64,000 nucleotides of DNA from Bacteroidota bacterium (GCA_029781865.1 JAKOVW010000054.1:186001-250000); one strand, 5' to 3'. Positions 54,795 to 64,000 are shown, numbered from the stretch's first letter. Translations and numbers: made by a program. The notes: generated from the letters alone by a model not told the origin.

Positions 54795-56139
54795 AAGCAA
54801 AAAAATAATTATAGCAGGTTCCGGTTTGGTGGGAAGCTTACTTGGATTGCGATTGCTGCAACGAGGATTCGATGTCAGTTTATTTGAATCACGTGCTGAT
54901 ATGCGTAAAGAAAATATCAGCGCAGGACGATCCATAAATCTTGCTTTATCACATCGCGGGATCAGAGCCCTGAAACTCGCAGGAGTGGATGAAGAAATTT
55001 TATCCAATGCCATTCAGATGAGTGGCAGAATGATCCACACCCTGGATGGGCAACTTGCGTTGCAACCTTATAGTACAAGACCCGGAGAATTTATCAATTC
55101 CATATCCCGAAGAACACTGAACATTATTCTGATGGACGCCATTGAAAAAATAAAACCGGATGCAATTCACTTTAAAAGCAAACTGATCAGAGTAGAAAAT
55201 GATTGCCAGCGTTTTGTCATAGAAACTGAACAAAAAGAAATAAAAAGCATGGAGAATGCCATTCTCATCGGAACAGATGGGGCAGCATCTGTTGCGAGAA
55301 AAACATTATTTGAACTGACACCCCATCTTCGGTTTAACTATAGTCAGACTTTTCAAAATTACGGATATAAAGAATTGACAATACCACCCGGAAAAGACAA
55401 CACATTTGTTATCGAAAAAAACGCTTTGCATATCTGGCCCCGAGGTAATTTCATGATGATTGCTCTTCCCAATCCCGATGCCACTTATACAGCCACTTTG
55501 TTTTTACCCTATCATGGTGAATTAAGTTTTGATCGATTGGATACCAAAAAATCCATAATGGAATTCTATCAGACTTATTTTTCTGATGCAGTCCCGTTAA
55601 TGCCGGATCTTGAATCTGAATTTTTTGAACACCCAACCGGTCATCTGTATACCGTAAAATGCAGTCCCTGGCATTATGAAGATAAAATTCTGCTGATGGG
55701 AGATGCTGCTCATGCTATAATTCCCTTTTACGGGCAAGGAATGAATTGCGGATTCGAAGATGTTTTTGTTTTTGATGAACTACTGAATCAGCACATGAGT
55801 TGGAATAATTTGTTTGAGAGTTTTTCTAAACTCCGCAAACCAAATGCTGACGCTATTGCCGATTTAGCTGAAGACAATTTTATAGAAATGCGTGATAAAG
55901 TTGCGGATCCGGTCTTCCAGAAGAAACGCCAATTAGAAATGAACCTCGAAAAAAAATTCCCGGAATACTATTCGAAATATGCTTTGGTGACTTTCCGACC
56001 GGACATCAGTTATTATGACGCCATGGTAAAGGGAAGAAAACAAGATGAATTTCTAATGAACCTGTGTGCAGACCTAAATAAGGAATGGGGAGAAAAAGAA
56101 CTAGACGAAATTTTTAACAGCATGATTTCACAAATATGA
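54787..56139 (+). CDS. kmo: Kynurenine 3-monooxygenase
   Basis: The FAD enzyme hydroxylates L-kynurenine with NADPH and O2. In 450 residues: FAD motif G-S-G-L-V-G-S-L (about 11-18), the family block N-L-A-L-S-H-R-G-I-R-A-L, I-G-T-D-G-A-A-S-V-A-R, and L-L-M-G-D-A-A-H-A-I-I-P-F-Y-G-Q-G-M-N-C-G-F-E-D. A hydrophobic C-terminal anchor, as in mitochondrial forms, is not seen. It forms an operon with kynU. The other kynurenine-pathway genes (dioxygenase, HAAO) are not in the window. Confidence 0.96.
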   Translation: MDKSKKIIIAGSGLVGSLLGLRLLQRGFDVSLFESRADMRKENISAGRSINLALSHRGIRALKLAGVDEEILSNAIQMSGRMIHTLDGQLALQPYSTRPGEFINSISRRTLNIILMDAIEKIKPDAIHFKSKLIRVENDCQRFVIETEQKEIKSMENAILIGTDGAASVARKTLFELTPHLRFNYSQTFQNYGYKELTIPPGKDNTFVIEKNALHIWPRGNFMMIALPNPDATYTATLFLPYHGELSFDRLDTKKSIMEFYQTYFSDAVPLMPDLESEFFEHPTGHLYTVKCSPWHYEDKILLMGDAAHAIIPFYGQGMNCGFEDVFVFDELLNQHMSWNNLFESFSKLRKPNADAIADLAEDNFIEMRDKVADPVFQKKRQLEMNLEKKFPEYYSKYALVTFRPDISYYDAMVKGRKQDEFLMNLCADLNKEWGEKELDEIFNSMISQI

Positions 56140-56159
56140 TCCCAGGGAAGAATAAATAC

Positions 56160-57287
56160 TCACCGATTTAAATCTGATGCAATAGCTTTGGCCAATTTCG
56201 CAGATTGTCTAATCTGTTCATACATATTTCCCCAAATATATCCACGCAATCCAATAAACCAGAGTCCGGGATAATTTGCAATTGTTTGTGAGCCTGTTGT
56301 CGCAGGAATGCCAAACGGGTCCAACATGCCCAGATGACCAATCAAAGAAAACAGGCCCGGATCATATCCAGTGGCACAAAGTATCACATCCGGATAAACT
56401 TCCACCGCTTTTGCTGTAATTGCTTTCTTTTGATCTATTTTAATAATTTCATCAATTACTCTTACCTTGCCTTTTTTGATATTTCGGATAAAACCATCAT
56501 CCACTGATACAGTGATTCCATCCTGTGCATGTTTGGTAAATACATTTTTGGGCGGATCACCGAAATTGAATTTTTTTAAATTTCCATAAAGTGAATTTTG
56601 GGTTGAATGAAACAAAGCATCCTGGATCCTGATTGGAAGATCTCTCATCCATGCGGCAAGAAGATGCATGGGAAATCCAAATACTTCTTTGGCTGAGATA
56701 CCCGGTGTTGTTCGGATAGAAATGGATAATTCACGAACCGGCCTTTTACTAAGATGATTACCCAGATCAAAGGCCGAGTTTCCTCCACCTATTATCAGTA
56801 CACTTTTCCCGTCATAAACTGAAGCTTCTCCAAAATCTGCAGCATGTTTTACAATGCCATCAAATGTTTCGAGGCCGGGAATATGTGGCATTTTAGGGAT
56901 GCGATTTGCGCCGCAACTAATTACAACATGTTTTGAAATGAAATTCCCTTGTGATGTTTCGATCTTCCAGGAATTTTCTTTCCGGTCCACTTTAAAAACC
57001 CTGGTATTAAATTCAATCGGAATTTCAAACCTGGTGACATAATCTTCCAGATATTGAATATAATCATCCCGGGAAACCCACCTTCCATATTTTGCAGGAA
57101 TCCGCATGCCTGGTTGATGAGAATACCAACGATGGGTATTCAAACGAAGCTGAGGATGACGGACACGCCATGAACTTGCTACCTGGTAATGCTCATCCAG
57201 GATCCTCGATTTTACTCCTGATTGCTTTAGTTGGTAATAGACTGCAAGCCCAGCCGCACCTGCACCAATAATGACAACATCCTCCAT
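56160..57287 (-). CDS. FAD/NAD(P)-dependent flavin monooxygenase-like protein
   Basis: The 375 residues have two nucleotide-binding motifs, G-A-G-A-A-G-L-A (about 8-15, FAD) and I-G-G-G-N-S-A-F-D-L (about 166-175, NADPH), plus the C-A-T-G-Y-D motif near the end. This is the CzcO/YUCCA-like class B monooxygenase build; the Baeyer-Villiger signature F-x-G-x3-H is not complete (I-V-K-H-A-A-D-F-G-E). The substrate is unknown. It is convergent with the kynurenine operon, with no terminator visible in the 20-base gap. Confidence 0.88.
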   Translation of the reverse strand: MEDVVIIGAGAAGLAVYYQLKQSGVKSRILDEHYQVASSWRVRHPQLRLNTHRWYSHQPGMRIPAKYGRWVSRDDYIQYLEDYVTRFEIPIEFNTRVFKVDRKENSWKIETSQGNFISKHVVISCGANRIPKMPHIPGLETFDGIVKHAADFGEASVYDGKSVLIIGGGNSAFDLGNHLSKRPVRELSISIRTTPGISAKEVFGFPMHLLAAWMRDLPIRIQDALFHSTQNSLYGNLKKFNFGDPPKNVFTKHAQDGITVSVDDGFIRNIKKGKVRVIDEIIKIDQKKAITAKAVEVYPDVILCATGYDPGLFSLIGHLGMLDPFGIPATTGSQTIANYPGLWFIGLRGYIWGNMYEQIRQSAKLAKAIASDLNR

Positions 57288-57570
57288 ATTACAAAATTAA
57301 TTGCAATTCATTAATTCAATACGAACGAATTACAAATCAGCATGTCAGCCGGTATGTTGCTGAAATAAAAATCGTTTAACCTATACTTTTAGAATAGTAC
57401 TATGTATTAATCCTACAAATATATACGTAGTTGTTGTCCATTCGAAACTGCTTGCCCGGCATACTGATGATGTTTGATATTCCTGAGCCTAACATATTCA
57501 ATGGTTAAAAACAACATGCAATTGATTTATCCGGAATGCCTTTAAAACAAATTCAAATAATTAGCAATAA

Positions 57571-58004
57571 ATGAAATACAAATAATCAGGAACTTATTAT
57601 TCACTTTTATGAATCGTTCCGCCAAGGCAATGCTATAACCATGTCAGATTGCTATGATAAACGGATCATTTTTACAGATCCGGCTTTTGCAACATTATCC
57701 GACACAGCGGTTAAAATGATGTGGCAAATGCTCATTGAAAGAAGCAAAGGGAATTTGAACATCCATTTTGATTATGTAATTGACGATGGGCAATAAGGTT
57801 CTCACATATGGATTACAGATTACCTGATCACTCAAACCGGGAGAAGGGTAAATAACAGAATTGTTGCCCTTTGAATTTGCAAATGGAAAAATAACAAAGC
57901 ACACAGACCATTTTAATTTGTGGCGATGGTCGAGACAGGCATTGGGGGTGGAAGGTATTCTCCTAGGTTGGACTCCTTTCAAGAGAAAAGAAAATCAAAG
58001 ATAA
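57571..58004 (+). pseudogene. Decayed SnoaL-like / NTF2-family protein
   Basis: The pieces read F-Y-E-S-F-R-Q-G, I-I-F-T-D-P-A-F-A-T-L and M-M-W-Q-M-L-I-E-R-S-K-G. After an in-frame TAA (57794-57796) they go on as Y-L-I-T-Q-T-G-R-R-V-N-N-R-I-V-A-L. After a frameshift near 57868 they continue H-T-D-H-F-N-L-W-R-W-S-R-Q-A-L-G-V and L-L-G-W-T-P-F. Together they match the SnoaL-like NTF2 family from end to end. A further shift lies just after the ATG at 57571, which is out of frame with the body, and the C-terminal 20 or so residues (to about 58050) are shifted again. At least three disabling changes make it a clear pseudogene. Confidence 0.85.
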
Positions 58005-58257
58005 ACGACACAGTTATTAGTAAACTACCAAATGGATCAGCAATCATGCGAATCCAAAGCCAACCTTCTGAAGTCAATTCACAATCAGGTGCTGCATGTC
58101 CTTAGTTTAATTGAATTCAACTTGCCCATTCATACCCGTATTCATCTATTTGATCTGATCATTTGACGGATACATCTTTTTTATCTGAATCCTACTAATG
58201 AAATGAATCAAAAAAGAATAAAATCGCTACATTTACATATACTAAAGCCACAACATC

Positions 58258-59124
58258 ATGTTCCTTCAAATTGCAATTGCCGTTATCGTCGCTTTATTCT
58301 TTCTTGGCGTCCGCATTATCCGACCTACACACCGGGGCCTGATCGAGCGATTTGGCAAATACAGACGGTTTGCCGAACCGGGTTTCCATTGGATATTGCC
58401 ATTTATTGACAATTTGTATCTGGTGAATATAACTGAACAGATGGTAGATGCCAATAAACAGGAAATCATCACTTTTGACAATCTTAATGCTTCTGTGGAT
58501 GCACAAGTCTATTTCAAAATCAGAATGGACGAAGACAGTGTAAAAAATTCGCAGTATAGTGTAAACAATATCCAATCCCAGATCGTCAGCCTTGCGCGTA
58601 CTACTTTGCGGAATATTATCGGTACCATGACTCTTAAGTCAGCAAACAGCGAACGCGGTAAAATAAATAAAGGCTTATATGTAACCCTTATTGAAGAAAC
58701 CGCACATTGGGGGATTGAAATTGTACGAACGGAATTAAAAGAAATTGATCCACCCAAAGACGTTCAGGAAACCATGAATAAAATTGTAAAAGCCGAAAAT
58801 GAAAAAATGGCGGCCATTGATTTTGCAACGGCCATTGAAACACGTGCTGATGGAGAAAAACGGGCTGAAATAAAAAAAGCAGAAGGAATCCGACAGGCAA
58901 AAATTCTGGCAGCAGAAGGTGAGGCTCAGGCCATTGCTTTGGTGAATGAAGCCGCAGAAAAATATTTTGTAGGAAACGCTCAAACCCTTCGCAAACTGGA
59001 AGCACTTGAAAAAGCGTTATCCAGTAATTCCAAAATTATTGTACCCTCTGACAAAGAACTCATTAATGTAATCGGTGAAATGGCCGGTGTATTACCTATC
59101 CGGATGAATAAGGATGAAAAATAA
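58258..59124 (+). CDS. SPFH/Band 7 membrane protein (QmcA/slipin type)
   Basis: The 288 residues have an N-terminal membrane anchor (about 2-19), then the SPFH domain (R-P-T-H-R-G-L-I-E-R-F-G-K-Y, G-F-H-W-I-L-P-F-I, D-A-Q-V-Y-F-K-I) and a charged coiled coil rich in A-E and K (about 180-265, A-E-G-I-R-Q-A-K-I-L-A-A-E-G-E-A-Q-A). Such proteins form oligomeric rings in membrane microdomains. No NfeD partner gene is adjacent. It is a single gene. Confidence 0.9.
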   Translation: MFLQIAIAVIVALFFLGVRIIRPTHRGLIERFGKYRRFAEPGFHWILPFIDNLYLVNITEQMVDANKQEIITFDNLNASVDAQVYFKIRMDEDSVKNSQYSVNNIQSQIVSLARTTLRNIIGTMTLKSANSERGKINKGLYVTLIEETAHWGIEIVRTELKEIDPPKDVQETMNKIVKAENEKMAAIDFATAIETRADGEKRAEIKKAEGIRQAKILAAEGEAQAIALVNEAAEKYFVGNAQTLRKLEALEKALSSNSKIIVPSDKELINVIGEMAGVLPIRMNKDEK

Positions 59125-59298
59125 ATTTTGGAGTATGACTAAAAAGAAACTATTAACACAATATAATGTTTTATATCAACTAAAAATTTGCATGAAATTT
59201 TATGATTAACTTTTTAGAAGCATAAAATTTATCAATTAAATTCCTTTGGATGGGACATTAAGTCCAAAACCAGATAAGTCATTTTTTATTAATCATTT

Positions 59299-61986
59299 TC
59301 ATCCTTTTGGAAAATTCTTCTCCATCATCGCTTTAAACCGTTTTGTCTTTCTGATTTCTTTAAATAGAGGTTCATCTATAATAGGCTTAGGAATCGGATA
59401 ATAGCAATTTAACGAAATCTCCAATTGATCCAGAGCCTTTTCCTTATTTCCTTTTTTTGCTTCATACAAGGCAAAACCATATGCTGAATACCATCCTTTG
59501 GGAAATAAGATCTTCGCTTGATCAAAGGCATGATAGGCTTCTTTATCCCGGTTTTGATCTAATAAAAATTTGCCATAATAAAACCAGGCAGTCTCCCAAC
59601 AAATATTAGCCGTATTACCTCCATTAAAATTAACTGCTTTTTTAAAAAAAGCTTCTGCTTCATCAAGCTTATTTTGGAGGGCTTTAATGCAACCAAGAAA
59701 CGTCCATATGTTTATCCAGGCATCATCATTAGCCTCATTAATATTTAAGGCTTTAAGCAGAGTTTGTTCAGCTTCTACAAGACTTCCTTGAAGCAACTGC
59801 AAATTTCCTTTGATTAGCTCTATTCTCGTTAATACCATCTCATCTGTGCAAATTTCCTCGACTTTATGTATAGCTTTCTTAGCATTTTCAAAATCAAGGA
59901 TCTGAACATAAGATTCTGCCAATGCAGTTAAACACCAGGATTTTTCAGCTACATTAATCTTTTCATTGTTAATGTTCATTTTTAAACTCTGGATTGCTTT
60001 TTCAGCTCTCCGAGTTTTAAGCATATGTGGTGTTAGATAAAACTTGTCAGTTGAATCAATATTATGTAAATTAATTCTAGATATTTCATCACCTTTCCTG
60101 TAATATTTTTCAGATTCTAAAATTTCTCCTTGAAGATTAAGCAAAGTGTGTCCTAAAGTCCAATATGCATTTGGAAGATCTGGTCGCAAAGAAATCATCT
60201 TCCTACAAATCGCATTGGATTCCTCCGGTTTATGCTGGCATTGTCTAACCCATGAAATTTCCTGTAATAATAAATATGATGTAGAATCCAAAGCATATGC
60301 ATACATAAGCCACTCGTTTGCTTTTTCTGGCTGAGTCAACCAATTGAGATAAACTTCAGCAATACTCACATAAGGTTGCTTCCAATTGGGTGCTAATTCA
60401 ATGGCTTTTTCTAACCAAAGAATATTACTATCAGCTAATGCAAGGTTTCCTGTTTGCTCTATCAAAGAACCAATGCTATAGTAAGCATAAGCTGCTCCTG
60501 GTTCTAATTCTATGCATTTCAAGAAATATTTTTTTGCTTGAATCCTGAATGAATCGCGAAGGGATGGCTTCTCTTCTTTCGCTCCTTTATCAAAGTAAAG
60601 GTTATAGCCTTCAAAATAATATTTTTTGGCCAGAAGCGATGAATATAGTTTATTTCCTTCTCCAATGAGTTCCAGGGCTCGTTGCAAATAAAATGGATAC
60701 TGTTTGTAATTAGCAGGATTACCAAGCCAGATATTAATTTCAAATGGGTCGTCAGAAAGAATTCGATTTAAGGCTTGTTGCGCTTCATCGGCTAATGCTG
60801 AAGCTAAATTGCGACTCATGATTCCTACTAATGGTTTGAAAACTTCATTTGGTATTATTTTCCGGTAGAAATAATCTGCACTAAAGACACCATCTGAAGT
60901 CTCCATAAGAATTTTATCTTTCAAAGCTTTCTTAAATGAAAAATAATACGCTTTACTGATGGAATCTGCTTTGGCTAAAACGTCATCTTCGATTCCCTTT
61001 GAACCTACAAAATCAAGGGTCGATGCCTGTGTTTCCTTTTGACGTCTTAAAGCAGCTAAAGATGGAGGATCAATCCATGCAATTACAGTATTACTGTTTC
61101 CTACTATTTTGGGCATTTGAGATTGAGACGTCTCACTTGGAACAATGTCTTCCAGAAAACGCCCTATTTCAAAAAGATTAACTTGTCCATCATTATTTTT
61201 ATCTGCCAAACCGGTAAGTCCTTCGATGAGATGATATGAAAAAACCCCTCTTCCACCACCCCACTCCTGTCCCTCCAAAGAAAACTGATCGGGTTGGCAT
61301 GATAAGATTTTAATTTCATTTGCAAATTGATTGGTAAGTGCCTGCGCGGTAGCCTGATGCAATCCGAATTCTGTTCCTGCAAATTTGCCGGCGTGACAAA
61401 CATCGAGAAAGAGTTCAACTTTAACTTTCTGAATATTCGAAAGGGTTGAAACAATATTTTGCAAATAATTTAACGGAGCTGATCCTGCGATGTAAATCGA
61501 AGAAGGAGTATCATAAGTTAGTAAATAACCAAATTGTTCTAGTCGCTTTTTTGAATCCAGATCGGCATGTCCGCTAAAGTAAATGATTGCAATATCACCT
61601 TCCTTTGAGCTATCCGCTAGCCAATTAAATGCCAAATTGACCTGCGCCGATGTGGCATTTTCATTGGTCAATAAAATGACATTATCTGTTGAAACTTTGC
61701 CTCCGGCTGGCGATTTTAACCATTCTCCAAATAATTCCGCATCCCTGTCCGCATAATGCAGATCCGGGATTTTGGGATCCTGGTATTTGCTGATGCCAAC
61801 AATAACAGCGCGGGTTGTTGCTTTCGTTGATGACGCTGCACTGAGCTTGTCGAAGTGTTGATTGTTGTTGTTTGACAGGGGGGTTGCTCCTTTATGCCTT
61901 TGATTCAACTCCTGGGTTAGAGCCGATTGCAGAAAGAAAATCCCACACAACACTGTCAGAAAGAAATTGAATAATTTATTTTTCAT
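59299..61986 (-). CDS. Secreted caspase-family (C14) protease with C-terminal TPR repeats
   Basis: The 895 residues have a signal peptide (about 1-25). The caspase-like domain (about 57-290) carries catalytic His140 in Y-F-S-G-H-A-D and Cys197 in L-D-V-C-H-A-G-K. Inside the domain an exact EF-hand loop (D262-K-N-N-D-G-Q-V-N-L-F-E273) suggests Ca2+ control, as known for this class. From about 400 to the end TPR-like helical pairs follow (A-Y-Y-S-I-G-S-L-I-E, A-Y-W-T-L-G-H-T-L-L, N-I-C-W-E-T-A-W-F-Y-Y-G). Targets are unknown; location is periplasmic or outside. The gene 63585-64000 shares the C-terminal end of this protein. Confidence 0.88.
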   Translation of the reverse strand: MKNKLFNFFLTVLCGIFFLQSALTQELNQRHKGATPLSNNNNQHFDKLSAASSTKATTRAVIVGISKYQDPKIPDLHYADRDAELFGEWLKSPAGGKVSTDNVILLTNENATSAQVNLAFNWLADSSKEGDIAIIYFSGHADLDSKKRLEQFGYLLTYDTPSSIYIAGSAPLNYLQNIVSTLSNIQKVKVELFLDVCHAGKFAGTEFGLHQATAQALTNQFANEIKILSCQPDQFSLEGQEWGGGRGVFSYHLIEGLTGLADKNNDGQVNLFEIGRFLEDIVPSETSQSQMPKIVGNSNTVIAWIDPPSLAALRRQKETQASTLDFVGSKGIEDDVLAKADSISKAYYFSFKKALKDKILMETSDGVFSADYFYRKIIPNEVFKPLVGIMSRNLASALADEAQQALNRILSDDPFEINIWLGNPANYKQYPFYLQRALELIGEGNKLYSSLLAKKYYFEGYNLYFDKGAKEEKPSLRDSFRIQAKKYFLKCIELEPGAAYAYYSIGSLIEQTGNLALADSNILWLEKAIELAPNWKQPYVSIAEVYLNWLTQPEKANEWLMYAYALDSTSYLLLQEISWVRQCQHKPEESNAICRKMISLRPDLPNAYWTLGHTLLNLQGEILESEKYYRKGDEISRINLHNIDSTDKFYLTPHMLKTRRAEKAIQSLKMNINNEKINVAEKSWCLTALAESYVQILDFENAKKAIHKVEEICTDEMVLTRIELIKGNLQLLQGSLVEAEQTLLKALNINEANDDAWINIWTFLGCIKALQNKLDEAEAFFKKAVNFNGGNTANICWETAWFYYGKFLLDQNRDKEAYHAFDQAKILFPKGWYSAYGFALYEAKKGNKEKALDQLEISLNCYYPIPKPIIDEPLFKEIRKTKRFKAMMEKNFPKG

Positions 61987-62013
61987 TGTTATAATAATGT
62001 ATCAATCAATAAT

Positions 62014-62057
62014 GTGGGTTTCACCCACTGGTAATTGAAGGGAAACCCTTCGGGTTT
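62014..62057. other. Two adjacent short hairpins
   Basis: GTGGGT-TTC-ACCCAC (62014-62028) and AAACCC-TTC-GGGTTT (62043-62057) are perfect six-base stems with the same 3-base loop, the second followed by Ts. They lie upstream of the caspase gene on the other strand, so they are not its terminator. They resemble small intergenic repeats. Confidence 0.4.
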
Positions 62058-62206
62058 TTATTATATGTTGTAATACAAAATCAAAATTGGTTCTTATTAA
62101 ACAAATGCTGAATTAAACTATTAAATATGATCCTTCTGACCCCAACCCCCTTGAAAGGGGCTTTTGTTTCTCCTCAATCTAAAGCTTGGCTTTAAAAATA
62201 TAGTAG

Positions 62207-62238
62207 TTCGTAATTCATAATTCGTAATTCGTAATTTT
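62207..62238. repeat. Short tandem repeat (TTCGTAA / TTCATAA type)
   Basis: Several imperfect 9-base units of the type TTCGTAA-T(T) lie just after the end of the amidohydrolase gene, next to a second simple string (TTCATTTTT-CATTC type) that forms the last codons of that gene. Confidence 0.7.
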
Positions 62239-62245
62239 AAATCCT

Positions 62246-63538
62246 TCATTTTTCATTCTTCATTTTTAATTTATCCACCACAACCTTTCCATCTTTCATT
62301 ACCCACTTCACTCCTTTAATCACTGCGTTGATGTCTTTTGTTGGATCGCCATCTACAGCGACGATATCTGCAAAAAAACCGGGAGCTACTTGACCCAATT
62401 CTTTTTCTTTACCAAGAAGTTCGGCACCATTTTTTGTGGCTGTGTTTAATGCTTCGAGCGGAGTCATGCCGGCTTTGACAAACCATTCCAGTTCGCGTGT
62501 ATTTTCTCCGAAACCAGTGAACAGGGCATCCGAGCCCATTGCGATTTTGACATTCGATTGAACTGCCAGTTTTAAGGTTTCCAGGTTACGCTGGATGTAG
62601 GCCTGCATATTTTTAATTGCTTCGGGGGTATATCCGTATTCATCATGGTGATCGATGTAATAACGGTTGTGATCAACAGTGGGTACATAGGTACAGTGAT
62701 GCCTATTCATTAATTCAAAATCTTCCCGGTTTAATCCCGTGGCATGTTCGATGGATTCTGCACCTGCACGAATGGCATCACGTGCAGCTTCGGGTCCATA
62801 CGAATGTATCGCTACCCGCTTACCGGCCTGATGCGCGATATCGCATGCGATTTTCATTTCTTCATAGGTGTATTGTTGCACACTTGTTACATCATCACCG
62901 CTACCCGTGCTTGCATAAATTTTAATCCAGTCAACACCAGATGCGATTTCCTGGCGCGTCACTTTCATTACCTCATTGATATTTTCTGCCTTGCCGGGAT
63001 CCAGTTCGATATAATTTGGATCAATCGGATGACGGGAAACATGCAGACCATTTCCCGCGATAAATAATCTCGGACCTGTCATCGCTCCTCTGTTGATAAG
63101 CTCTCTCATTGCGATATCCAAGCCGTAGAATGAACCTAAATCTCTAACACTTGTCACTCCGCTTTCCAATGTTTTCCTTGCATTCTCTTGGGCGAGAAAG
63201 ACGATCACAGCCGGATTTAATTTATCTGCATCTCTCCAGGGATTGGTTCCGGGTGCTTTGTCCCAGTAATAAGTGATGTGGGTATGTGCGTCAATCAGAC
63301 CCGGTATGGCAGTCAGTGGACGCAAATCATTTACGGAAATGTTTTTTGGCAGACTTTTATCGTCCGTATAAATACCAACAATGTGATTGTCCTGAACAAC
63401 TACTGTTGCATTATTCATCATTTCACCTGTTGGACTTAAAACTTTACTGAAACGCCAGGCGGTAGATTGCGCCTCAGCACACTGAAGAATACTAAATAAG
63501 AATAATGTTTTCAGAATTTTAAATTTGAGTAGCTTCAT
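62246..63538 (-). CDS. Secreted amidohydrolase
   Basis: The 430 residues have a signal peptide (about 1-23, ending A-E-A-Q). The metal-dependent hydrolase barrel shows G-L-I-D-A-H-T-H-I-T-Y (H-x-H metal site), V-A-I-H-S-Y-G, E-S-I-E-H-A-T-G and A-M-G-S-D-A-L-F (catalytic Asp). The L-G-Q-V-A-P-G-F-F-A-D-I-V-A-V-D-G-D-P end is typical of prolidase-like/imidazolonepropionase-type amidohydrolases. The substrate is unknown. The last six residues (L-K-M-K-N-E-K) come from a simple repeat that continues past the stop, so the native end is overwritten. Confidence 0.9.
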   Translation of the reverse strand: MKLLKFKILKTLFLFSILQCAEAQSTAWRFSKVLSPTGEMMNNATVVVQDNHIVGIYTDDKSLPKNISVNDLRPLTAIPGLIDAHTHITYYWDKAPGTNPWRDADKLNPAVIVFLAQENARKTLESGVTSVRDLGSFYGLDIAMRELINRGAMTGPRLFIAGNGLHVSRHPIDPNYIELDPGKAENINEVMKVTRQEIASGVDWIKIYASTGSGDDVTSVQQYTYEEMKIACDIAHQAGKRVAIHSYGPEAARDAIRAGAESIEHATGLNREDFELMNRHHCTYVPTVDHNRYYIDHHDEYGYTPEAIKNMQAYIQRNLETLKLAVQSNVKIAMGSDALFTGFGENTRELEWFVKAGMTPLEALNTATKNGAELLGKEKELGQVAPGFFADIVAVDGDPTKDINAVIKGVKWVMKDGKVVVDKLKMKNEK

Positions 63539-63584
63539 GGATTAAAATTTTATTTTATGAATTGAATATAATTTCACTTTGAAT

Positions 63585-64000
63585 TCATTTTTGAGTTTCA
63601 GGAAAATATCTTATCTTAATATTCTTGAAAAGAGGTGAATTCCTCAATTCCTTAAAAGCCGTTTCCTCCATAATTTTATCATAAAAAGGAAACAAGTTTT
63701 CCAATGCCTTTTGTAAATAATTTAATGCTTCGTCATTTAAATTAATTTTAGCCAGATAAATCGCCATACCATATTCTCCCCAATATCCCATTCGTCGGGC
63801 ATCAATAGATTTGATCAATTGCTCTTTTGCTTCGGGCATGCGGTTTTGATTCATTAAAAACAAGGCATATAAATAATGGGCTTCTTCAATAAAAGGAGGA
63901 CCATCCAGGCCATCACCACAAAATCGATAGTTTATTGCTTTATGAAATAATGAATCAGCCATACTATAGTTTTTCTCAATGAAGTAGCATTGCGCTAACC
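63585..64000 (-). CDS. TPR-repeat protein, C-terminal part (5' end outside window)
   Basis: The frame stays open to the window edge (L-A-Q-C-Y-F-I-E-K-N-Y before the first in-frame Met), so the gene begins outside; about 138 residues are visible. TPR-like helices are followed by an end (Y-G-M-A-I-Y-L-A-K, A-L-N-Y-L-Q-K-A-L-E, F-K-E-L-R-N-S-P-L-F-K-N-I) that aligns with the end of the caspase-TPR protein (Y-G-F-A-L-Y-E-A-K, F-K-E-I-R-K-T-K-R-F-K-A-M). It may therefore be a second caspase-TPR gene, separated from the first by the amidohydrolase. Confidence 0.8.
   Translation of the reverse strand, partial: LAQCYFIEKNYSMADSLFHKAINYRFCGDGLDGPPFIEEAHYLYALFLMNQNRMPEAKEQLIKSIDARRMGYWGEYGMAIYLAKINLNDEALNYLQKALENLFPFYDKIMEETAFKELRNSPLFKNIKIRYFPETQK

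Noticed and set aside
57695-58105. Two short frames in the gap before the SPFH gene
   Set aside because: They are pieces of, or antisense to, the SnoaL-like pseudogene and do not form genes of their own.

Overview
The window comes from a member of the Bacteroidota, most likely near the Saprospiria. Direct signs are a PorP/SprF-type outer-membrane protein next to a 1783-residue PKD-repeat protein ending in a type B (CHU_C) type IX secretion sorting domain, phylum-type promoters (TTG, 19-21 bp, TAnnTTTG), DUF4348 and GIN-domain proteins, tRNA genes without encoded CCA, and low GC. Nearly all genes are chromosomal housekeeping or accessory genes. No phage, plasmid or CRISPR was seen.

Layout: 1-1460 is the 3' part of pheT; 1.5-3.4 kb holds a repeat-bearing gap, a lipoprotein and a membrane protein; 3.8-5.5 kb is rny (RNase Y). 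From 5.66 to 8.44 kb a SAM-I riboswitch with its own promoter and intrinsic terminator controls a trans-sulfuration (methionine) enzyme and homoserine dehydrogenase. From 8.5 to 10.35 kb lies a dense palindrome field (family A) surrounding a REP-associated tyrosine transposase (RAYT-A). From 10.5 to 26.5 kb are an acyl-CoA dehydrogenase, a site-2 protease, a LytTR two-component pair with a YceI protein, a thiolase, a NuoE-NuoF fusion, a large FAD/Fe-S dehydrogenase, an atypical SDR and small proteins. From 26.6 to 33.1 kb is the type IX-linked PorP/PKD pair. From 33.3 to 34.5 kb is a second RAYT (RAYT-B) with a different palindrome family (B). From 34.6 to 38.7 kb are a DUF7948 protein and an ABC-permease-GntR-GIN operon with a dyad operator over its start site. 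From 39.2 to 48.3 kb are uvrA, an ECF sigma factor, an octamer tandem repeat, tRNA-Thr and tRNA-Pro, DUF4348, PPTase, ubiX, folC and a prx-clpS-aat operon. From 48.3 to 58 kb are an EamA transporter, SOD, cutC, mtgA, xerD, kynureninase plus kynurenine 3-monooxygenase, a flavin monooxygenase and a decayed SnoaL-like pseudogene. From 58.2 to 64 kb are an SPFH protein, a caspase-TPR protein, an amidohydrolase and a second TPR protein cut by the window end.

The most interesting signal is the pair of RAYT loci. The two transposases are clearly related: both have the HxH motif at residues 60 and 62 and a Y-I-H-x-N-P motif near residue 143. Each sits between its own sequence-unrelated palindromes with short stems and 3-nt loops. 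In both loci the palindromes on the two sides of the gene are in opposite orientation, and each side is duplicated as a module of about 126-140 bp. In locus A the palindrome nearest the gene supplies the -33 element of the RAYT promoter. In locus B the duplicated 3' module carries a still-readable copy of the last 21 codons of the transposase. This looks like two independent REP/RAYT systems expanding in one chromosome, possibly with self-regulation through the palindrome.

All identifications rest on motif and family recognition by eye; no database search was run.
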